Shown here: one piece after another, positions 8,561 through 15,935 of the stretch
Numbering within the stretch: the first letter of the stretch is position 1
Layout of the letters: every line of letters begins with the position of its first letter
DNA from: Actinotignum schaalii
GTDB lineage: Bacteria; Actinomycetota; Actinomycetes; Actinomycetales; Actinomycetaceae
Length of the DNA stretch: 64,000 nt
Direction: 5' to 3'
NCBI RefSeq assembly: GCF_000724605.1
Contig: NZ_CP008802.1
Coordinates: 310,001-374,000 of the forward strand
Translations under genes and position numbers: made by a program
Notes under the pieces: generated by a model
Told to the model about the DNA's origin: nothing
The model's database searches: none
What the model saw: the letters and a program-made list of their open reading frames with translations, nothing else

Positions 8561-9067
8561 CTAGAGGCGGGCGCCGTCGTCGTACGGATCGGTATCTTCG
8601 CGGGCGGGTGCCGTCAAAATAATGGCGACCACCACGCCCACCAGCGCCCCACCGGCCAGGATCCATGCGGTCAGGCGCGGCGCGGGCAGCAGCCCGATAA
8701 ACATGAGCGCACTGATGAGGACCAGCACCCCGGTGGCCACCCAGGCGAGACTGGCGTAGCGGTGGGCGGGGGCTTGGGGAACGTAGTATTCTTCGCGAGA
8801 GGCCGGGTCGAAAGCGGCGTCGTCGTCGGAAAAATCTGAATCTTCCGGGGCTGGGGACCAATCGCGCGGGCCGGCCGCGCGCCCACCACTCAGCGCCCAC
8901 GCGGCATCGGTGTACCGCGGGGAAGTATCCACCGGAGGTAGCGCCACCCCACCATCGCGGGTGCTATCGATATTCGCGCCCACGCCTTCGGCTTCTAGTT
9001 CGCGCGCGATCTTGTCCCACTGCGCATCGAAGCTTTCGGGGCGCTCGCCCGTAGGTCCTTCTCCCAT
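8561..9067 (-). CDS. Hypothetical protein with acidic N-terminus and two C-terminal TM helices
   Basis: 168 residues from the ATG at 9067. The N-terminal half is hydrophilic and acidic (SFDAQWDKIARELEAEG, later EDSDFSDDDAAFDP). Two transmembrane helices follow (about residues 107-123 and 130-150), with a short acidic tail. TATAGT at 9075-9080 is exactly 7 bp before this ATG, so I prefer it to an upstream in-frame ATG at 9097 that would place the promoter inside the gene. It is divergent from the phosphofructokinase gene, with back-to-back -10 boxes. Function unknown. Confidence 0.7.
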   Translation of the reverse strand: MGEGPTGERPESFDAQWDKIARELEAEGVGANIDSTRDGGVALPPVDTSPRYTDAAWALSGGRAAGPRDWSPAPEDSDFSDDDAAFDPASREEYYVPQAPAHRYASLAWVATGVLVLISALMFIGLLPAPRLTAWILAGGALVGVVVAIILTAPAREDTDPYDDGARL

Positions 9068-9088
9068 GAAAGACACTATAGCGGCGGG

Positions 9089-9094
9089 TATAAT
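9089..9094 (+). promoter_or_regulatory. -10 box TATAAT of the phosphofructokinase promoter
   Basis: Perfect TATAAT 43 bp before the pfp start. It lies 9 bp from the opposing TATAGT of the divergent membrane-protein gene, so the two promoters share their upstream DNA. No clear TTGACA -35 is visible. Confidence 0.6.
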
Positions 9095-9136
9095 CAACAG
9101 CGGAATAATCCCCCAATCAGAAACGGAAGGTTAACG

Positions 9137-10351
9137 ATGACTGTCCGCCGCGTTGCGCTCTTGACCGCCGGAGGTTTCGCCCCGTGTTTGTCCTCGGCCG
9201 TGGGTGGCCTCATTGAGCGCTATACGGAAATTGCGCCCGATGTGGAAATTATTGCCTACCAGCATGGCTACCACGGGCTGCTCACCGGGAATTACATCAC
9301 CATCGATAAGGAAGGGCGCGAACAGGCCCATATCCTGCACCGTTTCGGCGGTTCGCCCATCGGTAACTCCCGCGTCAAGCTCACCAATACCGAGGATCTG
9401 GTCAAGCGTGGCCTCGTGGAAGAAGGCGTGAATCCGCTGGAATTCGCCGCCCAGCGCCTCGTGGAAGATGGCGTGGATGTGCTCCACACCATCGGCGGTG
9501 ATGATACGAATACCACCGCCGCGGATCTGGCTGCCTACCTGGAAGAAAACGGGCATCACCTCGTGGTGGTGGGCCTGCCCAAGACCATCGATAATGACAT
9601 TATTCCGGTGCGCCAGTCCCTGGGTGCCTGGACTGCCGCGGAAGAAGCCTCGCTTTACGCTCAGCATGTTATTGGCGAGCATCGCTCCAACCCCCGCATG
9701 CTCATCGTGCACGAAGTGATGGGCCGCAATTGCGGCTACCTCACCGCGCAGGCTTCCAAGTACTACCACGATTGGGTTCAGGAGCAGGAATGGGCTCCGG
9801 CGCTGGGCCTGACCAAGGAACGCTGGGATGTACACGCCGTGTTCCTGCCCGAAATGGCGCTGGATATCAACGGTGAGGCCGAGCGCCTGAAGAAGATCAT
9901 GGATGAGATTGGCAACGTTAATATCTTCCTCTCCGAAGGTGCGGGCGTGGATGAAATTGTGGCCGAAATGGAAGCCGCCGGCCAGGAAGTGCCGCGCGAT
10001 CCCTTCGGGCACGTCCAGCTCGATAAGGTCAATCCGGGCCGCTGGTTCGCGGAGCAATTCGCGCAGAAGCTCGGCGCCGAAAAGGTCATGGTGCAAAAGT
10101 CCGGGTACTTCTCGCGCGCCTGGCACGCCAACGCTGAGGACCTGCGCCTCATCAAGGGCATGGTGGATCTGGCCGTGCAGTGCGCCCTGGAAGGCAAGCC
10201 CGGCCTCATCGGCCACGATGAGGAAAACGGTAACGTCCTCACCAATATTGCTTTCCCGCGGGTGAAGGGCCACAAGGCTTTCGATATCACCCAGGATTGG
10301 TTCGTGGAGACCATGAAGGCCATCGGCCAGGAGGTGCGCCCGCACGCCTAA
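9137..10351 (+). CDS. pfp: Pyrophosphate-dependent 6-phosphofructokinase
   Basis: 404-residue phosphofructokinase-family enzyme transferring phosphate to fructose 6-phosphate in glycolysis, reversibly if PPi is the donor. It opens with VALLTAGGFAPCLSSAVGG, the divergent nucleotide loop of the PPi-type group rather than the GGDAPGMN loop of ATP enzymes. GGDDT at residues 120-124 has an Asp where ATP-type enzymes have Gly, the classical PPi marker. PKTIDNDI at residues 148-155 holds the catalytic Asp and the usual PPi-specific Lys. GGAAGG lies 7 bp before the ATG, and a strong stem-loop terminator follows. Family is certain; PPi preference rests on these residues. Confidence 0.92.
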   Translation: MTVRRVALLTAGGFAPCLSSAVGGLIERYTEIAPDVEIIAYQHGYHGLLTGNYITIDKEGREQAHILHRFGGSPIGNSRVKLTNTEDLVKRGLVEEGVNPLEFAAQRLVEDGVDVLHTIGGDDTNTTAADLAAYLEENGHHLVVVGLPKTIDNDIIPVRQSLGAWTAAEEASLYAQHVIGEHRSNPRMLIVHEVMGRNCGYLTAQASKYYHDWVQEQEWAPALGLTKERWDVHAVFLPEMALDINGEAERLKKIMDEIGNVNIFLSEGAGVDEIVAEMEAAGQEVPRDPFGHVQLDKVNPGRWFAEQFAQKLGAEKVMVQKSGYFSRAWHANAEDLRLIKGMVDLAVQCALEGKPGLIGHDEENGNVLTNIAFPRVKGHKAFDITQDWFVETMKAIGQEVRPHA

Positions 10352-10399
10352 GCGGTGGGTCAGCCACGGCTCTTGCTAGCTAGGCTGCACACGTGATTG

Positions 10400-10438
10400 C
10401 TCGCCCCGCGCCGGTTGACCTGGTGCGGGGCGAGTTTT
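10400..10438 (+). terminator. Rho-independent terminator after pfp
   Basis: 13-bp GC-rich stem CTCGCCCCGCGCC / GGTGCGGGGCGAG with a 9-nt loop, followed by TTTT. Confidence 0.85.
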
Positions 10439-10549
10439 CGTGTGGAGCGCGCTTTCGTGCGGTTGGAGTTTTTCGTGCCGGGCGCGTGGAGATGCGGTTC
10501 GCGTTTTGCGTGCCGCGCGTGGATGGTAGCGCCGGGCGAGTTTTCGTGG
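10432..10549. repeat. Degenerate repeat with TTTTCGTG core upstream of aroG
   Basis: Four copies of a GAGTTTTCGTG / GAGTTTTTCGTG / GCGTTTTGCGTG / GAGTTTTCGTG motif at 10432, 10466, 10501 and 10538 (about 34-37 bp apart). Three are followed within a few bases by GCGCG. No gene is seen in 10352-10614. Confidence 0.55.
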
Positions 10550-10614
10550 CGCGCGCGTCTCATTGCATCGACGCGATTCCGCCCGCGCCCCCGTTCCGGG
10601 CTAAGATTTCGTTT

Positions 10615-11973
10615 ATGTTTGAGGACGATACGCATAAAATTGCCGCGCTGGCCCACACCTGGCGCGAGAAGCCCGCTCTGCACCAGCCCCATTACGAGGA
10701 TGAAGCAGAGCTCGCTGCGGTTATGCAGCGCTTGGCGAAAATGCCGCCTCTGGTTTTTGCGGGCGAATGTGATCGGCTCCGCGAAAGTATCGCGGCCGCG
10801 CAACGCGGTGAAGCTTTCGTCCTCATGGGTGGGGATTGCGCCGAATCTTTCGAGCAAATCACCGCGGATCGCATCCGCGCCAAGGTGCGTACCCTCCTGC
10901 AAATGTCGGTTATTTTGACTTACGGGGCTTCGGTGCCGGTGGTGAAAATCGGGCGGATGGCCGGCCAGTACTCCAAGCCGCGCTCCCAGGCCACCGAAAC
11001 CATTGGGGATACCACCCTGCCCTCCTACCTGGGCGATTCCATTAACGGGCACGAATTCACGGCCGCGGCGCGCCGCCACGATCCGCACCGTTTGGAGGAG
11101 GCCTACCTGTACTCGGTGGCTACCCTCAACCTCATGCGCGCTTTCACGCGCGGCGGTTTCGCCGACTTGCGTTCCGTGCACGATTGGAACCGCGGTTTTA
11201 TTGCCAACCCGGCCTACGTGCGGTACGAAAAAACCGCGAGCGAAATTGATCGCGCCATGCGTTTCGTGACCGCGGCCGGGGTCGACGGCGCCCAGCTGGC
11301 AGAAACACAATTGTATTCCTCCCACGAGGGCCTGGTGCTGCCCTTCGAGGAAATTATGATGCGCATCGACTCGCGCACCCACGAGCCCTACCTCACCTCC
11401 GCCCACTTCCTGTGGATTGGGGAACGCACCCGCGATGTTAATGGGGCCCACGTGGAAATGTTCTCCCACGCACGTAACCCGATCGGGGTGAAATTAGGTC
11501 CGACGACGACGCCAGATACCGCTCTCGCCCTTATCGATAAGCTCAATCCGGAAGGTGAACCGGGCCGACTTACCTTTATTACCCGCATGGGGGCCGGGCG
11601 GGTGGAAGAAGCCCTGCCGCCCCTGGTGGAAGCGGTGCAGCGTGATGGCCGCCCGGTTACCTGGGTATCGGATCCCATGCACGGAAATACCATCAAGGCT
11701 TCCAATGGAATTAAGACCCGCCGCCTGAGCGATATTATGGCGGAAATTCGCGGCTTCTTCGCGGTCCACGAAGCCCTCGGTAGCCACCCGGGCGGTATCC
11801 ACGTGGAATTGACCGGGGATGACGTGACGGAGGTGCTGGGCGGTTCCGAAGAAATCTTCGAGGAGACCCTCACCGAACGCTACGAATCGCTGGTCGATCC
11901 GCGCCTGAACCACCAGCAGTCCCTCGAGCTGGCTTACCAGCTGGCTGAAATGTTGCGCGACGTGCACCTGTAA
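10615..11973 (+). CDS. aroG: 3-deoxy-7-phosphoheptulonate synthase, class II
   Basis: 452-residue class II (plant/AroAII-type) DAHP synthase, the first step of the shikimate pathway, condensing phosphoenolpyruvate with erythrose 4-phosphate. Diagnostic elements include FAGECDRLR (metal Cys), MGGDCAESF, GQYSKPRS, HEGLVLPFEE, WIGERTR, KLGPTT, SDPMHGNT and GSHPGGIHVELTGDDVTEVLGG. I start at ATG 10615: TAAGAT (10602-10607) is 7 bp upstream and the length matches the family. An in-frame ATG at 10393 would add 74 low-complexity residues translated from the upstream repeat. It neighbours pknL as in Mycobacterium. Confidence 0.95.
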   Translation: MFEDDTHKIAALAHTWREKPALHQPHYEDEAELAAVMQRLAKMPPLVFAGECDRLRESIAAAQRGEAFVLMGGDCAESFEQITADRIRAKVRTLLQMSVILTYGASVPVVKIGRMAGQYSKPRSQATETIGDTTLPSYLGDSINGHEFTAAARRHDPHRLEEAYLYSVATLNLMRAFTRGGFADLRSVHDWNRGFIANPAYVRYEKTASEIDRAMRFVTAAGVDGAQLAETQLYSSHEGLVLPFEEIMMRIDSRTHEPYLTSAHFLWIGERTRDVNGAHVEMFSHARNPIGVKLGPTTTPDTALALIDKLNPEGEPGRLTFITRMGAGRVEEALPPLVEAVQRDGRPVTWVSDPMHGNTIKASNGIKTRRLSDIMAEIRGFFAVHEALGSHPGGIHVELTGDDVTEVLGGSEEIFEETLTERYESLVDPRLNHQQSLELAYQLAEMLRDVHL

Positions 11974-12072
11974 AACGAGGGCTGGGCGCTCGGCCTGGGC
12001 TGCCGCGGCCCTGCTTAGGCGTGTTCGCGGCCGGGTGCCGGGGCGTGCGTGGCCCGGGCGAGTGTGGCCCGG

Positions 12073-13716
12073 CTACCGCGCCGCGATAGTGAGGGTGACT
12101 TTCTGCCCGGGTGCAGCGCTGATGCCGGGGCCGGGATCCTGGCGCAGCACGGTGCCCGGCGTGGCAGCCCGCGTTTCCCGGTAGCGCACCTGCACCTGGA
12201 AGCCCGCTTTTTCGAGCACGGAGCGTGCCTCCGCTTCCGCCATATCCGCCACGTCGGGAACGGTCGAGTCGGGGGCCGTGCCGGCAACGAGGAGCTCAAC
12301 CGTGCTCCCCGGGCGCACCCGGCTCCCCGCCTCCGGATTACTGCCCAGCACGGTGCCCGGTGCCGCGCCGTTCCCGCCGCGCACCTCCGTCTCCACCGTG
12401 AGCCCGAGCGCCTCCATCTGGCTGCGTGCCTGGGTGAGGCCCGTAGTGAGCTCGGGCACCGTTACCCGCGCCCACGGGCCGGCCGTGAGGGCCCAGGTGG
12501 CACTTCCTGCCCCAGCTAGCAGCGCAATTGCGCATACCCAGGCGGCAATCCGCCACGCGCGGGAGCGCCTCCGGCCAGCGCTGTGCCGCCCCGGTGTTCC
12601 CGCACCGCGCTGCGGTCGCGCCGTAAGTTTCGGGGTGGGGCGGAGGACTGACGGAGCACGGTGCGCCGGGGCGCGCACCGGAACTGTCGCATCCGCGCCA
12701 GCATTGAGCGTGGTGGCGTGCCCCGTGCTTGCGGCGGCGGTCTCTAGCTCGGCGCCGCCATTACCGCCCGCCACATCCTCACGGTGCACCGGCTGCGGGT
12801 GGCGCGGCGTGACCGGAATACGCCGCAGCGCGGCATCATCAGCGACGCCAGCCCGTAGCCCCCGCAGCAACTCGCGGGCCTCCACGGCACTCGCCGGGCG
12901 ATCCACCGGATTCTTCGCGGTGAGTACCCCGATAAAAGAATCGACCTGCGCCGGCAGCCACGGATTATCCCCGGCCAAGCGCGGCAGATCTTCCCGCGCC
13001 TGGGCCGCCGCGAGCTGCGCGGCTGAATACCCGGCCCAGGGCAGGCGCCCGGCGAGTAGCTCAAAAAGCACCAGTCCGGTGGCATAAATATCGCAGGCTG
13101 GGCTGGCCGCCCGCTGCTCCAAAATTTCCGGGGCGGTATAGGCAAGAGTTCCCCAACGTGGCAGCGCCCCCGAGGAAGCACTTACCGCGTGGGCCAAGCC
13201 GAAATCGGTCACTGTCACCGCGAGCTGTGGAAGGCGGACGGGGGAGGGCGGCGGACAGGCGTCGTCGAATAAAATATTTTCCGGCTTGATATCCCGGTGA
13301 ATAATGCCGGCCCGGTGGGCTGCGGCCAGGCCCTGGAGCACCTGGTCGCAGATGTCGAGTGCGGTGCCGAGCTGGAAGGAACCCAGGCGCTCCAGCTCGT
13401 GGCGCAGCGTGGGGCCGGGCACGTATTCCATGACGAGGTACGCACGCTCAGCTGCGCCGTCGTTCCACACCCCGCGGTCATAAATAGTGACGATATGCGG
13501 GCTGCTCAACGCGGCAACCGCCCGCGCCTCCCGCTGAAAAAGCCGCGTGAAGTCATCGAGGGCGGCCAAATCGGGGTGCATAATTTTGATCGCCACCACG
13601 CGATCCAGCTTCGTATCGTAGCCGCGGTACACCGTGGCCATCCCGCCGCGCGCCACCGGGGCGTCGAGACGGTAGCGGCCCTCAAGCCACCCGGCCGGCA
13701 GGGAAGGAATAGTCAC
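12073..13716 (-). CDS. pknL: Serine/threonine protein kinase with two PASTA repeats (PknL-type)
   Basis: 547-residue transmembrane eukaryotic-type kinase. The kinase domain (about 14-285) has the glycine loop VARGGMATVYRG, VAIKIMHP (catalytic Lys), GIIHRDIKPEN, DFGLA and a GTLAYTAPE activation segment. A short proline-rich insertion lies between NILF and DFG. After a disordered Ala/Arg/Pro linker come one TM helix (about 387-410) and two extracytoplasmic PASTA repeats (416-482, 483-547), which in relatives bind muropeptides or lipid II. Start GTG 13716 has TACCCT (13723-13728) 6 bp before it. Position beside aroG and the Rv2175c-like gene matches the mycobacterial pknL locus, hence the symbol. 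Confidence 0.9.
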   Translation of the reverse strand: MTIPSLPAGWLEGRYRLDAPVARGGMATVYRGYDTKLDRVVAIKIMHPDLAALDDFTRLFQREARAVAALSSPHIVTIYDRGVWNDGAAERAYLVMEYVPGPTLRHELERLGSFQLGTALDICDQVLQGLAAAHRAGIIHRDIKPENILFDDACPPPSPVRLPQLAVTVTDFGLAHAVSASSGALPRWGTLAYTAPEILEQRAASPACDIYATGLVLFELLAGRLPWAGYSAAQLAAAQAREDLPRLAGDNPWLPAQVDSFIGVLTAKNPVDRPASAVEARELLRGLRAGVADDAALRRIPVTPRHPQPVHREDVAGGNGGAELETAAASTGHATTLNAGADATVPVRAPAHRAPSVLRPTPKLTARPQRGAGTPGRHSAGRRRSRAWRIAAWVCAIALLAGAGSATWALTAGPWARVTVPELTTGLTQARSQMEALGLTVETEVRGGNGAAPGTVLGSNPEAGSRVRPGSTVELLVAGTAPDSTVPDVADMAEAEARSVLEKAGFQVQVRYRETRAATPGTVLRQDPGPGISAAPGQKVTLTIAAR

Positions 13717-13752
13717 ACACCTAGGGTAGCGCGCCGCTTCGCAACGCCGCGT

Positions 13753-14247
13753 TTAGAAACTCTTGGCCGCGCGCAAGACCCGCAGTACATACTTTTGGGT
13801 AGAGGGATACGGCCCCGCCTTCCGCAGCCGCGCCAGGCCCTGATAGTAGGCGGCAATCGCTTCGTGGGTACTGGAGGTATGGCGCTGCAAATAGCGAATA
13901 ATCGCGATGCCCGCGGTGATATTATCCGCGGGAATGAGCCAGTCCAGATCACGGCCGACCATCCGCCCCGCCCACCGCGAAGCCGCGGGAATCAGCTGCA
14001 TCACACCCGCCGCCCCGCTGGGGGAAAGCGCGCGGGAATTGAAACCGGATTCGATATAGGCATGCGCCATTGCAAGCCGAGGATTGACGCCCATAAGCGC
14101 CGCCGTATCATGCACCATCTTCTGCGTTTCCGCCCGGCTCGGGGCGATAATCGCATTCAAACGCGCCGCGATTTCCGCGTGCGAAAGCTCGTAGCGCGGG
14201 GCCGGTGCCTGCGCCCGCAAACGCGCCAGATTCGCCTTCGATCCCAC
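13753..14247 (-). CDS. Lytic transglycosylase-like (SLT) protein without signal peptide
   Basis: 164 residues with a goose-type/SLT lysozyme fold signature: AHAYIESGFNSRALSPSGA holds the catalytic Glu, followed by AGVMQLIPAASRW, NITAGIAIIRYLQ and AIAAYYQG. The family cleaves peptidoglycan glycan strands to 1,6-anhydro products. No signal peptide, lipobox or TM segment is present. A TGA stop three codons before the GTG start rules out a longer N-terminus; AGGAAG serves as ribosome binding site. It lies 36 bp upstream of pknL on the same strand, so co-transcription is likely. Either export is non-classical or the protein no longer acts outside the cell. Confidence 0.82.
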   Translation of the reverse strand: MGSKANLARLRAQAPAPRYELSHAEIAARLNAIIAPSRAETQKMVHDTAALMGVNPRLAMAHAYIESGFNSRALSPSGAAGVMQLIPAASRWAGRMVGRDLDWLIPADNITAGIAIIRYLQRHTSSTHEAIAAYYQGLARLRKAGPYPSTQKYVLRVLRAAKSF

Positions 14248-14310
14248 CGTTTCTCACTTCCTGGCCGGTGCGGGGGACATCTCAATTGCGCCCCGGCCGC
14301 TGTTCCACTT

Positions 14311-14353
14311 GTGACAATAGTGCACTGTTGTGAAAATGTCACCAGATTGTGAC
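14311..14353. promoter_or_regulatory. GTnAC repeats between the SLT gene and the Rv2175c-like gene
   Basis: GTCAC at 14338 and GTGAC at 14349 form GTnAC-N6-GTnAC, an 11-bp helical-turn spacing. Another GTGAC lies at 14311, and an imperfect palindrome centred on TGCA lies at 14315-14330. The arrangement resembles direct-repeat sites described for the actinobacterial response regulator MtrA; assignment is inference. Confidence 0.4.
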
Positions 14354-14428
14354 GATTTTGTAATGGCGACGACGCCGCGCCCGTGCCCACCTGCGCGCCT
14401 GAGCGGCCGCGGCATTAAGATGGGAAGC

Positions 14429-14791
14429 GTGGAAAAAGACAATACGACTGTGACGTGGTTGAGCCTTCCGGAGCTAGCCGATTACCTCGAAACCGATCTG
14501 CGTACGGTACGCTCCCAGCTGCGCGATGCCCGTTTCCTGGCGGTACGGCGCGGGGAAAATAACGCACTTTACGCCGATAAGGCGCAATTTGTGGTGAAAG
14601 AGGGGCGGCGCGTGCCCCTGCCTTCGCTGCGCGGCACCATTATCTCCCTGCGCGATGCCGGATATAACGACGACGAAGCCCAGGAATGGCTGCGCCGCTT
14701 CGAACCGGAACTACGTGACACCCCCTTGGGCGCCCTCATTGGCGGGCACACCCACGCGGTGCGGCGCGTCATCGCCGGCCTGGCTTTCTAG
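14429..14791 (+). CDS. Rv2175c-like winged-helix DNA-binding protein
   Basis: 120-residue protein matching the Rv2175c family, whose Mycobacterium tuberculosis member binds DNA and is phosphorylated by PknL. The N-terminal part (TWLSLPELADYLETDLRTVRSQLRDARFLAVRR) is an excisionase-like helix-turn-helix. The C-terminal part (LRGTIISLRDAGYNDDEAQEWLRRFE) completes the fold. I start at GTG 14429: TAAGAT (14416-14421) lies 7 bp upstream, while an ATG at 14420 would start inside the promoter. The stop codon shares CTAG with the stop of the convergent polyprenyl synthase gene. Probable partner or substrate of the kinase encoded nearby. Confidence 0.85.
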   Translation: MEKDNTTVTWLSLPELADYLETDLRTVRSQLRDARFLAVRRGENNALYADKAQFVVKEGRRVPLPSLRGTIISLRDAGYNDDEAQEWLRRFEPELRDTPLGALIGGHTHAVRRVIAGLAF

Positions 14792-15828
14792 TGGGTGCGT
14801 GAGCGCAGGCGCTGGAGGAGCTCCCCTAAGCTCTCGCGGGCGGCCTCGTTCAGGCGCGGCAAGATAGCCCGCGCACTATCTTCACGTTGGCGAATCATCT
14901 TTTCCACGTGAGCCCGCGCTCCGGAATCCTCCATGAGAGCCTGAGCGCGAACGACGTCGTCGCCCTCCACACGCTTCCCACGCAAAGACCGCAGCCACCG
15001 GGCATCCACCTCGCTGACCCGCTCCAAAGTTTCAAGGAAGAGGAAAGTGTTTTTCCCTTCGGTGAGGTCATCGCCGGCGGGTTTGCCGGTGACGGCCGGA
15101 TCGCCAAAAATCCCGAGGATATCGTCGCGCAATTGGAAGGCCTCACCGAAAGGCGTGGCGAAAGCCCGCAAATCTGCGATTGTTTCCGGGGCGGGCTGGG
15201 TGGCGAGTGCCGCCCCGATGAGCAGGGGGAAGAGCGCGGAATACGAGACGGTTTTATGGGTGATAATCGCGTGGATATCTTCCCGGGTAGCCACGCGGGT
15301 GTATTCGCAGCGAATATCGAGGAACTGGCCGATGCCAACGTCCTCACACATGGTGAAAAACGGCTCGAGGGGGGCGCTGCGCCCGGCGCTTACCGCTTCT
15401 TGGGACGCCAGCGCTAGCACGGCATCACCCACAATCAAACCGGCACGGAAACCGTAGCGCTCCGGGGAACCATCCCAATTGGACGTGCGGTGATAATTCG
15501 CCAGCTCGGCATGCACCGTGGGAACCCCGCGGCGCGTGGCAGAAGCGTCAATAATATCGTCGTGAATAAGGGCCGCGAGCTGGAAAAGCTCCACGGCCGC
15601 GCCCAAACGCACCGCCGCCACAATATCCGCGCAGGTCAGATCCGGGAGAGTAGCAAGCATCCCGGCCCGCACCAGCCGCGCCCGGGTTCGCTTACCACCG
15701 GACGCCAGCGCAGTGACCGTATCGATGAAATCCTCCACCTCGGGCTGATTCCAACGGCGCAACGAATCCAACCGCGCCTCAATACGGCTATCAACCCCGT
15801 TGGTGAAATCGCGAGTGCTCCACTCCAT
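14788..15828 (-). CDS. idsA: Polyprenyl diphosphate synthase
   Basis: 346-residue trans-isoprenyl diphosphate synthase (farnesyl/geranylgeranyl type), elongating allylic diphosphates with IPP for quinone or carrier-lipid side chains. The first aspartate-rich motif is LIHDDIID (D90, D91, D94) and the second is FQLRDDILGIFGD (D235, D236). GGKRTR at 44-49 binds IPP, and KT and Q residues lie in expected positions. The start at ATG 15828 has GGAG about 8 bp upstream; an upstream in-frame ATG (15906) adds 26 unrelated residues. The gene sits where M. tuberculosis has idsA2, near pknL. Product chain length cannot be read from sequence alone. Confidence 0.88.
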   Translation of the reverse strand: MEWSTRDFTNGVDSRIEARLDSLRRWNQPEVEDFIDTVTALASGGKRTRARLVRAGMLATLPDLTCADIVAAVRLGAAVELFQLAALIHDDIIDASATRRGVPTVHAELANYHRTSNWDGSPERYGFRAGLIVGDAVLALASQEAVSAGRSAPLEPFFTMCEDVGIGQFLDIRCEYTRVATREDIHAIITHKTVSYSALFPLLIGAALATQPAPETIADLRAFATPFGEAFQLRDDILGIFGDPAVTGKPAGDDLTEGKNTFLFLETLERVSEVDARWLRSLRGKRVEGDDVVRAQALMEDSGARAHVEKMIRQREDSARAILPRLNEAARESLGELLQRLRSRTH

Positions 15829-15935
15829 TGCTCGTGCTCCGCTTCTTTTATCCACAGATTCGTGAGGTGCGCGCCCCATCCACAGGGTACCGGCACTCGC
15901 GAGCACGCGCTTGCCGAAGCTGGTTATCTAGCGCT

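Noticed and set aside
9131-10345. 404-codon open frame antisense to the phosphofructokinase gene
   Set aside because: Same length and phase as the real gene; translation has no family features.
10393-10614. N-terminal extension of DAHP synthase
   Set aside because: These 74 codons come from the pfp terminator and repeat spacer, while the leaderless promoter and family length fix the start at 10615.
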